From contig OX388306.1 in NCBI GenBank assembly GCA_947579605.1, positions 3,968,001 through 4,032,000 on the forward strand: DNA of 64,000 nucleotides. The letters run 5' to 3'. The notes under the pieces were generated by a model. The model was given only the letters and a program-made list of their open reading frames with translations. It ran no database searches and was not told the origin of the DNA. The position numbers were made by a program, and so were the translations under genes. The DNA is from Athripsodes cinereus (taxonomy: Eukaryota; Arthropoda; Insecta; Trichoptera; Leptoceridae). Of the stretch, positions 21,228-32,771 are shown one piece after another. Position 1 is the stretch's first letter, and every line of letters starts with the position of its first letter.

Positions 21228-21430
21228 AATTTGAAACAAGTATTTCTTTCTACTATAAGTTATTGATTTCGAGAGAGACGTCTTTCGACTTATCAGGTCA
21301 TTAAGATTGATAATGACCTGATAAGTCGAAAGACGTCTCTTTCGGAATCAACAACTTATTGTAGAAGGAAACACTTGTTTCAAATTATATAATTATGGAT
21401 TTCTACTACGTATGCACCGACACAATTAAT
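21228..21430. repeat. Foldback family b, near-perfect hairpin with ~75-bp arms
   Basis: Arms 21228-21303 and 21310-21386 pair almost completely (CGACTTATCAGGTCATTA against TAATGACCTGATAAGTCG, AGAGAGACGTCTTTCG against CGAAAGACGTCTCTTT), leaving a loop of about 6-8 nt. The family flank ending CACCGACACAATTAAT follows. Intronic, so it would be transcribed as a long hairpin. Confidence 0.88.
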
Positions 21431-22280
21431 ATGAATATTGTACGATTGTATTTTATTTATTTAGTTACATCAAGACTTTGTACAATCTGAGGCAAAACAG
21501 TTAGTGCATATATTTATGCAGGATGAAATTTTAAGATAATAATGAAATATTGCCAACAGTCAAGACTTTTAATATTTTATGGAAATATTTTATCGTTTTT
21601 TTACCGTACCCAATTTTTCATAACTTGTCACCAAATTTTCATTTTCGTGTTGGAATATAAAAAGTTCACTTCGTTTTTGTACAACAATTTTAAAACCAAC
21701 CACAATAACAAGTATTCAGCCTGATTTTTACAAAAAAGACAGCTTTCCACGTAAATCCCGATTTACTATATTATTTTAACAGTAATTTTGTTATGTATCT
21801 ACTTTTCTAGAATTTTTGTAATCTTAGATGGGCAAATTCACCAGCTTGCCCTCCTACGTACACTCATATTGAAAAAAAGCTTCGTAAATTAATACTTTAT
21901 GATGGCCGCCTCGTTCTTTGTGATGAAAGTTAAATAAGAATCCTCTAGCAATAACAATTTCCATACCGTTTGAAAGAACATTAATTTCTCAACCCGCAAG
22001 ATTTAATCTCTACGTTTTGCTCTTGACACAGACGGACGTTGTTTCCATCAGTTCTGTCTGCAGACTTTATTATCTGAATAATTTAGATTTTCCAAAGAGA
22101 ATGAAATAATTAAAATAAATACAGCTTTTTGTATGAATCTACTTCGTCAAGCTTTTCAATTTTGTATAATTTACATAATTGTTTAATTTTTAATTTCAAT
22201 TTGGGATGGTCTTATGATGGGTTATTTATTGCAGTGAAGTTGTTTAAGGATGTATTTTTAATTTTAAAATTTACCTATCT
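21431..22280. other. AT-rich intronic sequence, nothing recognised
   Basis: No gene or matched repeat seen. Confidence 0.45.
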
Positions 22281-22282
22281 GT

Positions 22283-22435
22283 ACCATCACAAAATTTCAT
22301 AAATGTGGGGTAGTCAGCGGACTTACTGTATGTAATGAACATACAAAGAGTCTGATCTTTGTCATAAATAACAAGATTATCTGGATGGGTGCCATAAATT
22401 ATCACTGAATTGAATATCTTACATAAATGACAGGC
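22283..22435 (-). mobile_element. TAG-tailed short retroelement copy
   Basis: Plus-strand view: GTACCATCACAAAATTTCAT, GTGGGGTAGTCAGCGGACTT, AACAAGATTATCTGGATGGG and ATTATCACTGAATTGAATAT: the inverse of the family body, without the TAG tract. Confidence 0.7.
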
Positions 22436-22464
22436 GTTAAGTCATAGACAGACAACACTTAGGT

Positions 22465-22760
22465 CTTGTCAAGATATAACAACTAAATTGGAGGTGACCA
22501 GTACTGTATCGAAACCAGTGTACGTGGAGCGTGCTTTTGCAATATCTGCACCTGTAGTCTGGAACAGGCTTCCACAAACGATCAGAGAAACGCAGGACAT
22601 ATCTCGTTTCAAGAACCAACTGAAAACTTATCTATTCAAGAAATCTCACGGAATAATTCAAGCACAACCTTAGTTAGCAAAGAGCGCCCTTGAGGTGGAT
22701 TTTTTTCACAAAACGGCGCTTTACAAATCATCCAAATAATAATAATAAATGTCTTTTTCA
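22465..22760 (+). pseudogene. LINE ORF2 C-terminus and 3' end (L2-like)
   Basis: The frame reads LEVTSTVSKPVYVERAFAIS, APVVWNRLPQTIRETQDISR and FKNQLKTYLFKKSHGI, stopping at 22673. RAF-AAPxxWNxLP followed by FKxxLKTYLF is the C-terminal signature of L2/CR1-type LINEs. It is followed by the 3' UTR with GAGCGCCCTTGAGGTGG, AAACGGCGC and an AATAATAATAAT tail. The reverse transcriptase core is absent (5' truncated). The same tail, detached, occurs at 876-960, 3600-3685 and 47966-48053. Confidence 0.8.
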
Positions 22761-22761
22761 T

Positions 22762-22865
22762 GAATTTCAAAAAAAGAACTGTTCCAACACAGCAAATTCA
22801 ACAATTGAGGTAACCAGCAGACTAATCACACTTTAATAAATCTTTGTGCCAACAAAAACCGTGTT
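22762..22865 (-). mobile_element. TAG-tailed short retroelement, degenerate copy
   Basis: Plus-strand view: TTGAGGTAACCAGCAGACTA and TTTGTGCCAACAAAAA match the inverse of the family's middle. Confidence 0.45.
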
Positions 22866-23300
22866 CCACGGCTGCAAAACAAATATTATAATGCCACAAA
22901 AAGTAGAAATATTCAAAAATTAAAATATGTTTTTCAAGAAAATGTAAATACATTTTCAACAACTTAACTTCATTAAATATTTTTTTCTCTCTTGTTGTTC
23001 ATTTTGCTGTGATTCAAAAATAATCTCTTTATATTATTTAATATCGCAATCCCTTTGTTGATTATATATCATCATCATTGTTGCGGGTAATAAATTGAAA
23101 TGTTAATTATCTTCTTTCAAAACCTTTCTTTATGATCAAATCATCCATCGCCGAGTGGTAATTATTTTATTTTCATTGCGAAGTAGGAACGGAAGCACCA
23201 AGGATATCTATCAACATTATAAACTCATTCATTGTTTTTATTACTAACTTAAATGAACAGTCTCGTTAAATATAGGTCAAATATTATGTAAACCTCAATT
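22866..23300. other. AT-rich intronic sequence, nothing recognised
   Basis: No gene or matched repeat seen. Confidence 0.4.
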
Positions 23301-23304
23301 ATAT

Positions 23305-23415
23305 ACCTACTTTTATCCTCACGCTGCATCCCAAGTGGGGTGGGCAGAGAGAACAGAACACCATTTTGTTCTATCCTTACATATTTTTGCACCATTTCGT
23401 TTACTATACCTACTT
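23305..23415 (-). repeat. LRWFGHV LINE 3' end
   Basis: Plus-strand view: ATCCTCACGCTGCATCCCAA, GTGGGGTGGGCAGAGAGAAC and TTCTATCCTTACATA. 5' truncated. Confidence 0.7.
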
Positions 23416-24125
23416 CATTTTACCGAGTTTATTTATTTTTTATATAATTAAACAAACATTATACATATATTAGTGAAACTATCCCTCAAACTACGAGCTC
23501 TGCTCAAAGTTGAGGGATTTAATATGTTTTCTGTGCATTTAAAAAAAAAAACATTATTATTAATAATAATAAACTTTATTGTACAAAATATTTAGATTAA
23601 AATAATAAGATAACTTAATGGTATAAACAGATTATACTTGGATTTTAATTTTTATTTTTTTTGCGCGGCGGCAGAATTGCCATCCACACTTCTCAGCATT
23701 ATTATTTTAAAAATTATTCGATCATTTAAAAAAATTATGACACCTGCAACCTTAGTTGCTGTTTTGAGGTATTGTTTATTATTGAATAAATTGAATAAAT
23801 ACAATATTTACAAAATAATCATAAACATGCACAATTCATAAAACATATGTACGTTTTTCTGTTCTATCCGTTTTTTACCGAAATTACAAATTCATGTTCA
23901 TATGACCATAAAATAATATGTTTTACATTCATGATTAATTTGATAAATAATTCATAGTTTTTGCAATTTGCAATTGAAAATATTGCAAAATAATAATGAT
24001 TGCTTACTTATTTAAATAAATTCAATAAATAAACTTTCATTTAATTTGCCTATTGTGTATTTTGAAAATTATTATTTGTGATTTTTAATTTGAATATTTA
24101 AAAACTTGCCGATTTTTTTTTTAAT
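23416..24125. other. AT-rich intronic sequence with a possible LINE 3' end
   Basis: AATAATAATAATAAACTTTA near 23560 resembles the minus-strand start of a LINE 3' end. Otherwise nothing recognised. Confidence 0.35.
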
Positions 24126-24129
24126 ATTT

Positions 24130-24275
24130 TGTTTAATTACTTATTTAATTTTATACTTCACTGGTTACATTGGTTACAATATTTCAAAAAAAATAAAAAA
24201 ATATCAGTTATACAATGCAATTTACAGATGGCGAGTGTATCGCTAGAATGCGATGTCTTCCAACTAACCCAGAAA
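24130..24275 (-). repeat. LINE 3' UTR (family of 13415-13919)
   Basis: TATACTTCACTGG, CAGATGGCGAGTGTATCGCT and AATGCGATGTCTTCCAACTA (plus-strand view) align with 13440-13560 and 58120-58215. 3' end only. Confidence 0.65.
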
Positions 24276-24479
24276 TTTATATTGTTGAAACTTTTGAGAT
24301 TTAATAAAATCCTCGTTTTTTTATGTATAACAATACTTACCTACATATTTGTTTTGAAACTACAGAATAAGTTTAACTCCATCCTTAATTACTGATGAAG
24401 CGAGATTTTATCAGATTGGTATTAACAACCTTGATTATTTTGTTATTATTAGATATATTTTAATTCTCTGTTCCTTTGT

Positions 24480-24700
24480 AAAAAGATGCCTCGCTTATAA
24501 GCTGGTTTGTTGGAAACGATGTCCTCGTGGGAATAAGCACGCCTACGAAATACTTTAGTTATCAATAATAACGTACAAATGTTGAGATAATTTATCACCA
24601 ATATGGCTACAATTAAATTTTAGCAGCCTCACTAGGTTGCCCTGTATCGAGACGTGCTGTGTATAAAAAATAATAGGTATAGAAAAATAATATACAATAA
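24480..24700. repeat. LINE 3' UTR-like fragment
   Basis: GCAGCCTCACTAGGTTGCCC and ATCGAGACGTGCTG match GCCACCTCACTAGGCTAAAG and GTCGAGGCGG at 51574-51608. Non-coding; family not identified. Confidence 0.4.
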
Positions 24701-25495
24701 TAACAAAGGATCAATATATCTAACCAAAAAAAAATGCAATGAATAAATAAATAAATCAACGGATTAATTATAAATGAAAATATATCAATCGATCAATACT
24801 TTAATTTTCTGTAGGTTTTATTCAATTGATAAACAGTAGTTATTACTACAATTGTTATTCAAATGAGAAAACAAAATTCATACAGAAGAGAAATTATTTT
24901 TTTTTATATGGCAATATTAAGTAGAAGCACTATAGATTAAATTATTTAGTGGTTAACGTTTTGGTTCAACTAAGAAAATTTCTATCCTCAGAATTACTAT
25001 GCGTAATAGTAAATCAAAGTTAAATATCATTTTTTTGCGTAAGAACGACTTTTTAAATTCAATGCGAAGTGTAATTTTGTTAATAAAAGTCAGTAGAATG
25101 AGTACATCAACGTTCGATAAATTTCAACAATATACCTTTGGGATAAACGGGTGTAGGTACATACTGAAAATTTAATTTAAAAGCATGTGAGAGTCAAAAT
25201 CTATGCTTATTTTTATACGTGTAAAAAAAATCAAAATATGTTAAGGTTGAAGCAAAAAAAGAAAACAAAGCAAAACAAAAAAACTTATCGTGTCATTTAC
25301 ATTTACACCTGATACTGTTAAGGGACGGGTATTCCCGAAAGGACAAAATGTCCCATGTTTTGTTTTGCGGAAGTATTTCGATAGGTAGGTACTCAAAGAT
25401 ACTTCATAATATTTGATTTTGACAATGTGACAAGAAAATATTTCTCAGATTCAAATGACGAAGACAAGGTTTAAAGTTACATTACATAGTACTTT
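24701..25495. other. AT-rich intronic sequence, nothing recognised
   Basis: No gene or matched repeat seen. Confidence 0.4.
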
Positions 25496-25499
25496 TTTT

Positions 25500-25742
25500 G
25501 CATAAACAATGCACACAGATTGAGCCAGTCCCAAACTCAGATAGTATTTTGTATTATGAGTAGGTACTAATGCGACGATACACATAATTATATACAAAGC
25601 ACTAAACACATAAACATGTAACACCCAGACCCAGGACAATTTGAAAAAGGTCATTCTTCAATCTGCCCTGACCGAGAATCGAACCCTGAACCTCGTAACT
25701 CAAAGGCAAGAGCGTTACCTCCGCGCCACACCGGCCGGCACT
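25500..25742 (-). mobile_element. tRNA-derived SINE type 1, longest copy
   Basis: On the minus strand the head reads GCCGGCCGGTGTGGCGCGGA, then GGTAACGCTCTTGCCTTTGA, with an A-box-like TGGCGCGGAGG and a B-box GGTTCGATTCT (25675-25685). The body follows, with AATGACCTTTTTCAAATTG and GTGTATCGTCGCATTAG. Pol III boxes in tRNA spacing plus an unrelated body define a SINE. Not a functional tRNA gene: there is no acceptor stem pairing. Copies at 60525-60735, 27170-27545 and 12765-12850. Confidence 0.85.
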
Positions 25743-26058
25743 AAGTACTATAGTATCAACTCAGTACAATAATATCAAAAAGTCTTACATAATAAGATAT
25801 AAAAGATAATAAGTATCTTTTGACTTTTGTTCTCTGTGGGGAAGAAGTGGTAGTCATAACTAACAATATAGATATACGAAAAAAAACTATTGTGACAAAA
25901 AGCAACTTGAGAAATTGGTTCATAAACAATAAAACCTATTTTTATCCAATTCCATATGAGTATTTCGTAAAATATGATTACCTACGTTGAAAAAACTGAG
26001 AGATGGTTACAAAGCAAAATATTCCAGATACAAAAGTGTAGTATACGAGAAACTAGGG

Positions 26059-26338
26059 AGGGTTGATTTTTTTAACATTTGAACTGAAATATCTGAAATG
26101 ATATTGCGTATTTGAGTGATATTTTTATGATTTCTTCGGCTATTTGTTGTTCAGCGATATATACACTAGATATAGATAATTGGTTTTATTTGTTGATTTG
26201 TTTAAGGGTTGATATTTTTAACATTTGAACTGAAAAATCTGAAATGTTATTGCGTATTTGAGTGATATTTTTTATGATTTCTACGGCTATTTGTTGTTCA
26301 GCAATATATACACTAGATAAAGATAATTGGTTTTATTT
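26059..26338 (+). repeat. Tandem duplication, period 146 bp
   Basis: Units 26061-26191 and 26207-26338 share TTTAACATTTGAACTGAAA, TATTGCGTATTTGAGTGATA and GGCTATTTGTTGTTCAGC with a handful of substitutions. The 15 bp between them are unique. Non-coding. Confidence 0.85.
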
Positions 26339-26644
26339 CAGATTCGGGAAAACGAACCAAAACTCTTTTAATATGGAAGATTTGATACAGCATATGGGAG
26401 ATTTGACACAAGTGAACAAAAACAGTTGAAAAATGTGATGAAACGGTTAGCAGTTTGCAAGAATAGAGAATAATGAATTTGCGATGAGCTTTTAAACTAA
26501 ACAATAGAGTATTCAAATGCAGGTTATTTGTCACGTGGGAAACAAAAACACTAAACACATAGCAGCAAACAATTAGAAACAAAAACATAAAAGCTTACTA
26601 GGTGCTCACACTGATGTATTATGTATTTTCTTTGATAAATAATT

Positions 26645-26750
26645 TCTATCATAGGTTAAACAAATTGTGTTGGCACGTAAATGATACATTGCATGTTTAT
26701 AACACGCAGCTGGTCTGCTAGCTATCCCGTTGTGATGGTGACCTTACTGA
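26645..26750 (+). mobile_element. TAG-tailed short retroelement copy
   Basis: GTGTTGGCACGTAAATGATA, TTGCATGTTTATAACACGCA, GCTGGTCTGCTAGCTATCCC and TTGTGATGG. Lacks the TAG tail. Confidence 0.7.
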
Positions 26751-27169
26751 CTAACTTACCAAATACCTAATGGTTATCAGTAGACTAATGTTTCATCTCT
26801 AAATATAATAAAAATAACACAATAATGTTTCTTGTATTGTGATAAGAGCTATGTACACACATATTACATACTTTGACAGGGTGGATATGAATCTTTTCAG
26901 GTTTTCACAGGATTGACAAAGCACTCCGCATCTAACATATTATATAAAATGCTTTCGAAAAGTGAATTTGTACATTCATATGTCATCATATTATTATTAT
27001 TACCTATGTTTGATGGTTATGATGAAAGATTTATATTATGCAAGAGAGAGAAGAAATTCAAATAAATACGAAGTATGTAATGTTATGTAATACAACAAAT
27101 GCCAGATGCTATCATCATATAAAATGAGATTTTGAGACTGTAGATGGAAAAGCACTTGTATTATTTATG

Positions 27170-27550
27170 AGCACTGACACAACGATACACAAAATATATA
27201 TACAATGACTAAACACATGATGTGCAAGATGAATTGAAAAATAACACAGTACTTATGTAGTTAGCTTCTAAAGTAACTAAGAACTGCGTTTTTTTCAATT
27301 CTTCATTTCAAGTAGGTAGTTACTATTTTTTTTCAATTCAACAATTTTTTATCTTGAAATGGACTCAGTACAATTACATAAAAATTTACATAATTTATGA
27401 TATATAAAAATTAATGTATTATACATGTAACAGCCAGACCCAGAAAAATTTTAAAAATGTCAATTATAATTTGTCCTAGCCGGGAATCAATCCCGAAACC
27501 TCGTGAAGAAAAGACAAGAGAGCTTACTTTGAGCCACACTGGTCGACTAT
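27170..27550 (-). mobile_element. tRNA-derived SINE type 1, decayed
   Basis: Plus-strand view: ACACAACGATACACAAAATA and CACTAAACACATG-like sequence, then GTAACAGCCAGACCCAG and GCCGGGAATCAATCCCGAAA, ending with GAGCCACACTGGTCGAC. The order matches 25540-25742, with an insertion or decay in the middle. Confidence 0.6.
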
Positions 27551-29500
27551 ACGGCGGTGTATGTAAATATTTATGTTGAGATTTTCATTATTGTTTGTCT
27601 TTTTATTATTATTATTTTTATTTCTATCAAGTGTTAATGTGACGTGGTTAGCTGATGGAAGAAATTATTATATAGTGATAATCTCGCCACTGCATATCAT
27701 CACATTTTTTTCTTAACTGATTTTTTGATTTTGTTTGTGAATGATGATGTGCAAGAAGAATAAAATAAATAAATAAATAAGTGTACAGACGTAAGCACCT
27801 TTCACAATGTTTAATTCAAATGGATATAAGTATCTTTATACTTATAAAGCATTTTACACTTTATCACTCAACATTCGTATCAAAATTTCATGGCGTAATA
27901 TATAAAAAATCCATTATTTAATATTCCTTTTCATAATTTATGCACAATCTAGGAATCGGAATTTAAATTCATTTTCTCTTTGCTGCATGAAAAGATTTAT
28001 TATTTTTATGAATATGATTTGGCTTAAGCGTGGGAGAGAAATGATAATTTACCATTCTCAAATAATACAGGACTGGGTTTCTTTTTAATGTTTAACAACT
28101 TTTAGTGCTGATAAAAGCTATGACAATTGGGATACCAGTTTTTATTGCTTATAAAAAATTGATATTTTGGATTTCTGGAATGTCCCATCGCTGAATTGAT
28201 GATGTTAAGTATTGTCTTATGGCATAAATGTAATGGAACCCCATAATTGTCTTAAATAAAGTTTTTTTTTTCATTTGAGAGAAAGATAGAATCTTATTTT
28301 CTTTATGTTCTCAAAAAAATATCAAACTTCTATGTATTGCAAATAAAGATGACTTCACATAAATAAACACAAACTGCATGAATCATTACATGTTTTTCTA
28401 TTAATATCTATACATTAAAATTACGTATAGTCAAATTTATGATTAACATTATTTTTCAGAATAAGCTGGTTTCCATTTTTTTTACAAACGAGAAATAGGT
28501 ATAGTTCAACAAATTAGAAATACCAACTGATGTAGGTATAGTTAAACTGAGGATAAATTTAAAAAAAATTAGCTTTATTCACTACGGGAAACTTTATTTT
28601 CTGTCTTACTCATTAATTAAATTTAAAAAATCTGAATGCTTTAGAAAATCAGCTATAAGATAACCCGAAACGGAGAACTAAACTCAAAAGAGCGATATTA
28701 ATGTTTTTGACCAATTTCGATGCAAAACTACTCATGTAGAAATCTAATTTGCTAAATTTCTCAAAAACTTTTTTAATGCATCAAATGCAATAAAATTTCT
28801 ACCAGATCCTGTATATGAAAAGTAATACAAAATGTTCTCACAACGTTATAGGTGCATTTATATTTGTGTATGAATATTTATACGAATATATTATTTTAAT
28901 GTGGACTCATTGTATCTGACAATTAATTTATGTTTTTGTATGTGGCTTAGTACACAGGCACCTACTTGAAAATGTTTTATAATACACATTTGTAATGTTT
29001 CAACTGCAAAACGAACGTTGCTTTTCTTTCGTTTGGTAGTATCAAATTTTCACCGCGGGCATGCTGCATACATTTTATATACTGTACCGAGATACGTAAA
29101 AAATTTGTGATTGCAGATGTCTGTTGAAAAATATCATTTATCAAAACAAAACCAAGTACCAAATCCAAGTAAAATACGAGAATAATAAAATATACTCAAA
29201 AAAGTCTTAAAATCAACTTGTATACTTATTACCTACATGTAATCAGTCCGCCGGTTACAAACATGGTCGCACAAACAGTATAAGTGGTCGCACACGTTGG
29301 TTTAAACTATAAAGCGTTTACGTTTCTGGACTAGGGAGTTTCCCGCATTTAGCCGCCCAATCAGCGATTCTGTGTCTTCCCAATCAATGAGTATCATCGA
29401 CCTGAATTGCGTCAATTTTGCATTGTACGTAATTTACAAGCATGTTTAAAGTATACCAAAAGATGTCGCTAATTCATACATTTGTAATAATTTTATTCCT
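27551..29500. other. AT-rich intronic sequence, nothing recognised
   Basis: No gene, matched repeat or hairpin that I can support. A short AAATAAATAAATAAA run at about 27766-27780 may be a decayed LINE tail. Confidence 0.4.
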
Positions 29501-29505
29501 ATATT

Positions 29506-29587
29506 TATTTATTGCGCATGGCACAAATCGTCCCACAAGGGACGGGTTGCCGTAATCTTATAAATAATAATAAATATTTATTGCGCA
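29506..29587 (+). mobile_element. 56-bp retroposed LINE/SINE 3' fragment with 13-bp TSD
   Basis: TATTTATTGCGCA is duplicated at 29506-29518 and 29575-29587. The 56 bp between (29519-29574) carry GTCCCACAAGGGAC (a GTCCC/GGGAC hairpin), GGGTTGCCGTAATCTTATAA and an AATAATAATAAA tail. The same core is inserted in opposite orientation at 46065-46105. Confidence 0.88.
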
Positions 29588-29790
29588 CGTTCGCAGGCAG
29601 TGGATCATCATCTTTTTCTGCTTCCCAAATAATGTGATTCCTGTAAACAGTAGTGTGCTTCCCAAACATGCAAAAAGCACATCATGATGACAATGATGTG
29701 TTTTTGTACGTTTAAACCCAATCGTTAATATGCCTTAAAAATTGCATGTAAGACTGCAAAATATCGTGGACGAACATAATAATAATAATA

Positions 29791-30250
29791 ACTGAGCAAG
29801 ATAAGATAATAAAATATCTTGATTTTGCTCACGATATCAAAGATATGTGGAGAACACCTACCACAATCATCGTACCTATAGTGTTGTCTGTGAATGGTTT
29901 AATACCTAAGAGTCTGTCAAGCTATCTCAGAAAGCTGGGAGTAGATGACAGGCTCAAATACAGCATGCAGAAGGCCGTACTTCTATCGTCCACCAGGATA
30001 GTAAGAAGGTTTTTGTCCCTGTAGCTCTGTAAGTGATCTCCCATGATTGTACTATTTCATAGAACATCATGGAAGAATCAACTCGAATAATGTTGGGGTT
30101 CTACATTTTGAATATAAATTTATTTTAATATTTTATGGTTTTTGTTATTTAATGTTATATTTAAATTTTATTGTTAATCTTATATTGTATTTAAAATGTA
30201 GAATCTAATATTGTTTTGTTAAATAAATGAGATATGAGATAATAATAATA
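29791..30250 (+). pseudogene. LINE ORF C-terminal fragment with 3' UTR
   Basis: An open frame of 77 codons (29791-30024) reads TEQDKIIKYLDFAHDIKDMW, PIVLSVNGLIPKSLSSYL and RKLGVDDRLKYSMQKAVLLS, ending RIVRRFLSL. It resembles the conserved tail of a LINE group in which KYQDLxxEVxRMW, VPVVIGALG and QKxALLGTAxILRKVL occur (from memory). The 3' end, GTTTTGTTAAATAAATGAGA then AATAATAATAAT, is repeated at 33608-33660, confirming the element boundary. 5' truncated at a stretch of AATAAT. No catalytic residues present. Confidence 0.7.
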
Positions 30251-31915
30251 ATTGTATTATTGGAACTTAATAATAACACTTATTAATTTGTTTGATTTGG
30301 AAAATTATACAATTTTTACTGTAACATTATTTTTAAAATTAAGATAATAATATAATAAATGAATCTCGTAATAGATGTATATTGAAAAGACTTAATCCAT
30401 TTTTTTAAATACATAAACAATATTAATTTATACCTCTCCTTTTTAGTCAGTCCTTTTGTAATATGCACAACTGATTTTTTTTGTGATTTATTCAACATTA
30501 AGTATTGTAAAAATATCCGATGAAAAGCCTAAAAAAACAATTTAAAGTATTCTTGCACTTTTGTACCGAAATTTAAGTCACAGTACTTTTATATAAATTT
30601 AAATTGCGTCATCATGAAATGTCATTTTGAATTACAAATCCATACATTATTTAATTTAAACTGTATTCCTTTCTTATGATTGAATTATGTTTTGCATTTA
30701 ATCTACATTTATATAGTGATCTCACTTTTAAGTATTTTGTATTATAATTTGTGTTGTTATTGGTATAATTGTATTTATTTATATCTTATTTAGATATTAT
30801 GTGCACTGTAATATGTATTTATAGATTTAAACCAAATTTCAAAATATGTGGCTTAAAATTTACAAAAAAAAAATGGTTTTATTTTGTTAATGAATGGTAT
30901 GTTTTGATTTTTAATTCTATTGTAATGATAAAAATTTTAATGTACAATTCGTATGAGACAGAACATGCCATAGACAGATAATTATTTTTTATGTTGCAAA
31001 AATTTAACTCAGTAAAATTGACCATTACTTATTGGTGTAAAAATGAACCGTAACTTAATTTACAGATATTCTGTATTTTAAAACATTTGAAAAAAGAATT
31101 TTGTTTTAATCTTGGATGTATTCTCAACAATTCTTAATTTAAAAATATATACATTTTTATGCGTATACGTTTTTTATTATTTTGTTTTATTAATATGTCT
31201 CGAGAAGCATATTATAATTATATAACTTTTAGAGTAAGGTTATTCTACTTTATTATAATTGTCGTTCCTTAACGTAATGTTTAATATTAATATTTATTTC
31301 CAGTATAATTTTTACAATTATATTTTAATTTAGATTAGGTTTATTATTATCGTATTTTATCATAATGTGCAACCACGAGCAATCGTTGATTGTGGTAATT
31401 TCCATATTTAAAGTTTGTCACGATATTTGATCAAAAGTAATCAATTCCTGTCTCAATATATCATGGCAAAAATGTTTTTAGTGGCATACAAGATTATTAT
31501 TGACAACATTCTTTATTCAAGTAAAAATAAATTAATATTATTATTCATCGATTTGATGGCAACATTGGGGCTGTTTCTAAAAGTTAGAATAAATATTTGG
31601 ATTCAAAAAACTATACTGCTATTGGTTTTTGTCCTAAATACAACCAAGGTATAGATAATGATTTAATATTTGTCTTGTTTAAATAATTATCATTCTAATA
31701 TTAAATTCACTTTTAGAGAATATAAGTATTGTAATATTTAAAGTATATTACGAATAAAAGAAATTCTAATAGAATATTGTTTATTTATTTTAAATATTTA
31801 AAGTAATGAATCAAATACATTCACATGAACCTAATGATTCATCTCATCCGTATTATGACATAAGCTTCCTTTGACTATATGATTCATTGATTAATATCAC
31901 TTAACAGTTACTAAA
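30251..31915. other. Very AT-rich intronic sequence
   Basis: Base composition is more extreme than in the neighbours. Open frames at 30769-30981 and 31415-31654 are low-complexity and resemble nothing. No repeats recognised. Confidence 0.45.
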
Positions 31916-31917
31916 TA

Positions 31918-32309
31918 CAGTAAATCCTCGATATAACAAACTAGTTGCGGGGAGGGTGTCTCCGTTAAAGCCGAAACACTATTTTTAAATAGACCGTATG
32001 TATTTAGATATAAAAACAAAATTCTATTTAATTGTCTTTGGACACTAGTCATGAAGAAACGTTGGTGTTTGATATTGACGGGCTTGCTTTCGGTAATCCT
32101 ACTAAAAAGGAATCAAGTTTCAATTTAGTTGTCATTGGACGTATTTATCATGGCCGCTAAAAATTGTTTACATGTGGCAACACTTGAATTCAAGCATATT
32201 AAATATTAACATGATGTTTTTAATTTATTTTACATTTGACCAGATTTTTTGTCTATTATATCCAAAGTGTGTTAAATAGAGGTCCGTTATATTGAAGATA
32301 AATTTACTG
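31918..32309. mobile_element. pogo/Tigger-like non-autonomous element (about 392 bp)
   Basis: Left end CAGTAAATCCTCGATATAAC; right end, reverse complement, CAGTAAATTTATCTTCAATA then TAAC. CAGT ends with CCTCGATATAAC are characteristic of pogo-group Tc1/mariner elements. The left flank ends in TA but the right does not, so the duplication has decayed or the end is slightly off. No transposase frame. Confidence 0.65.
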
Positions 32310-32771
32310 TGTGCACAAAAGTATGATTAAACAAATTTAAAACTAACAGTCATGCAAAAAATTAACTCTGAGAAATACAAATAATCTTGTATACCATTAT
32401 ATCATATTTTTGACAAATGGAATGAAAACTAAGATAATATCTTTCTATGTTAATGTAAAAGTAATTCCAACTGTGCCATATATAATTTTATTTCCAGATT
32501 AACGCAACATCAAAACAACAACACAATTATCTCGTTTTAACAACTACAACAAAAAATGTAAAAATTATTGTACTATATAATATATATATATGGAACCAAA
32601 TAATACATAAAAAATATTATTATTATTAATATGATATAGCACCAATTATAAATCTTTTTTTATTAATTAATAAAATTGAATGTGAGTAATTATAAAAAAT
32701 GTGTTGTAAATATGATTAGGTATGTGTAATAAAAAATAAATAATAAAAAAACCTCTTCCTTTTGTGTAATA

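Noticed and set aside
25600..25742. Functional tRNA gene
   Set aside because: Pol III boxes are present, but acceptor-stem pairing is missing and the sequence continues into a repeated SINE body.
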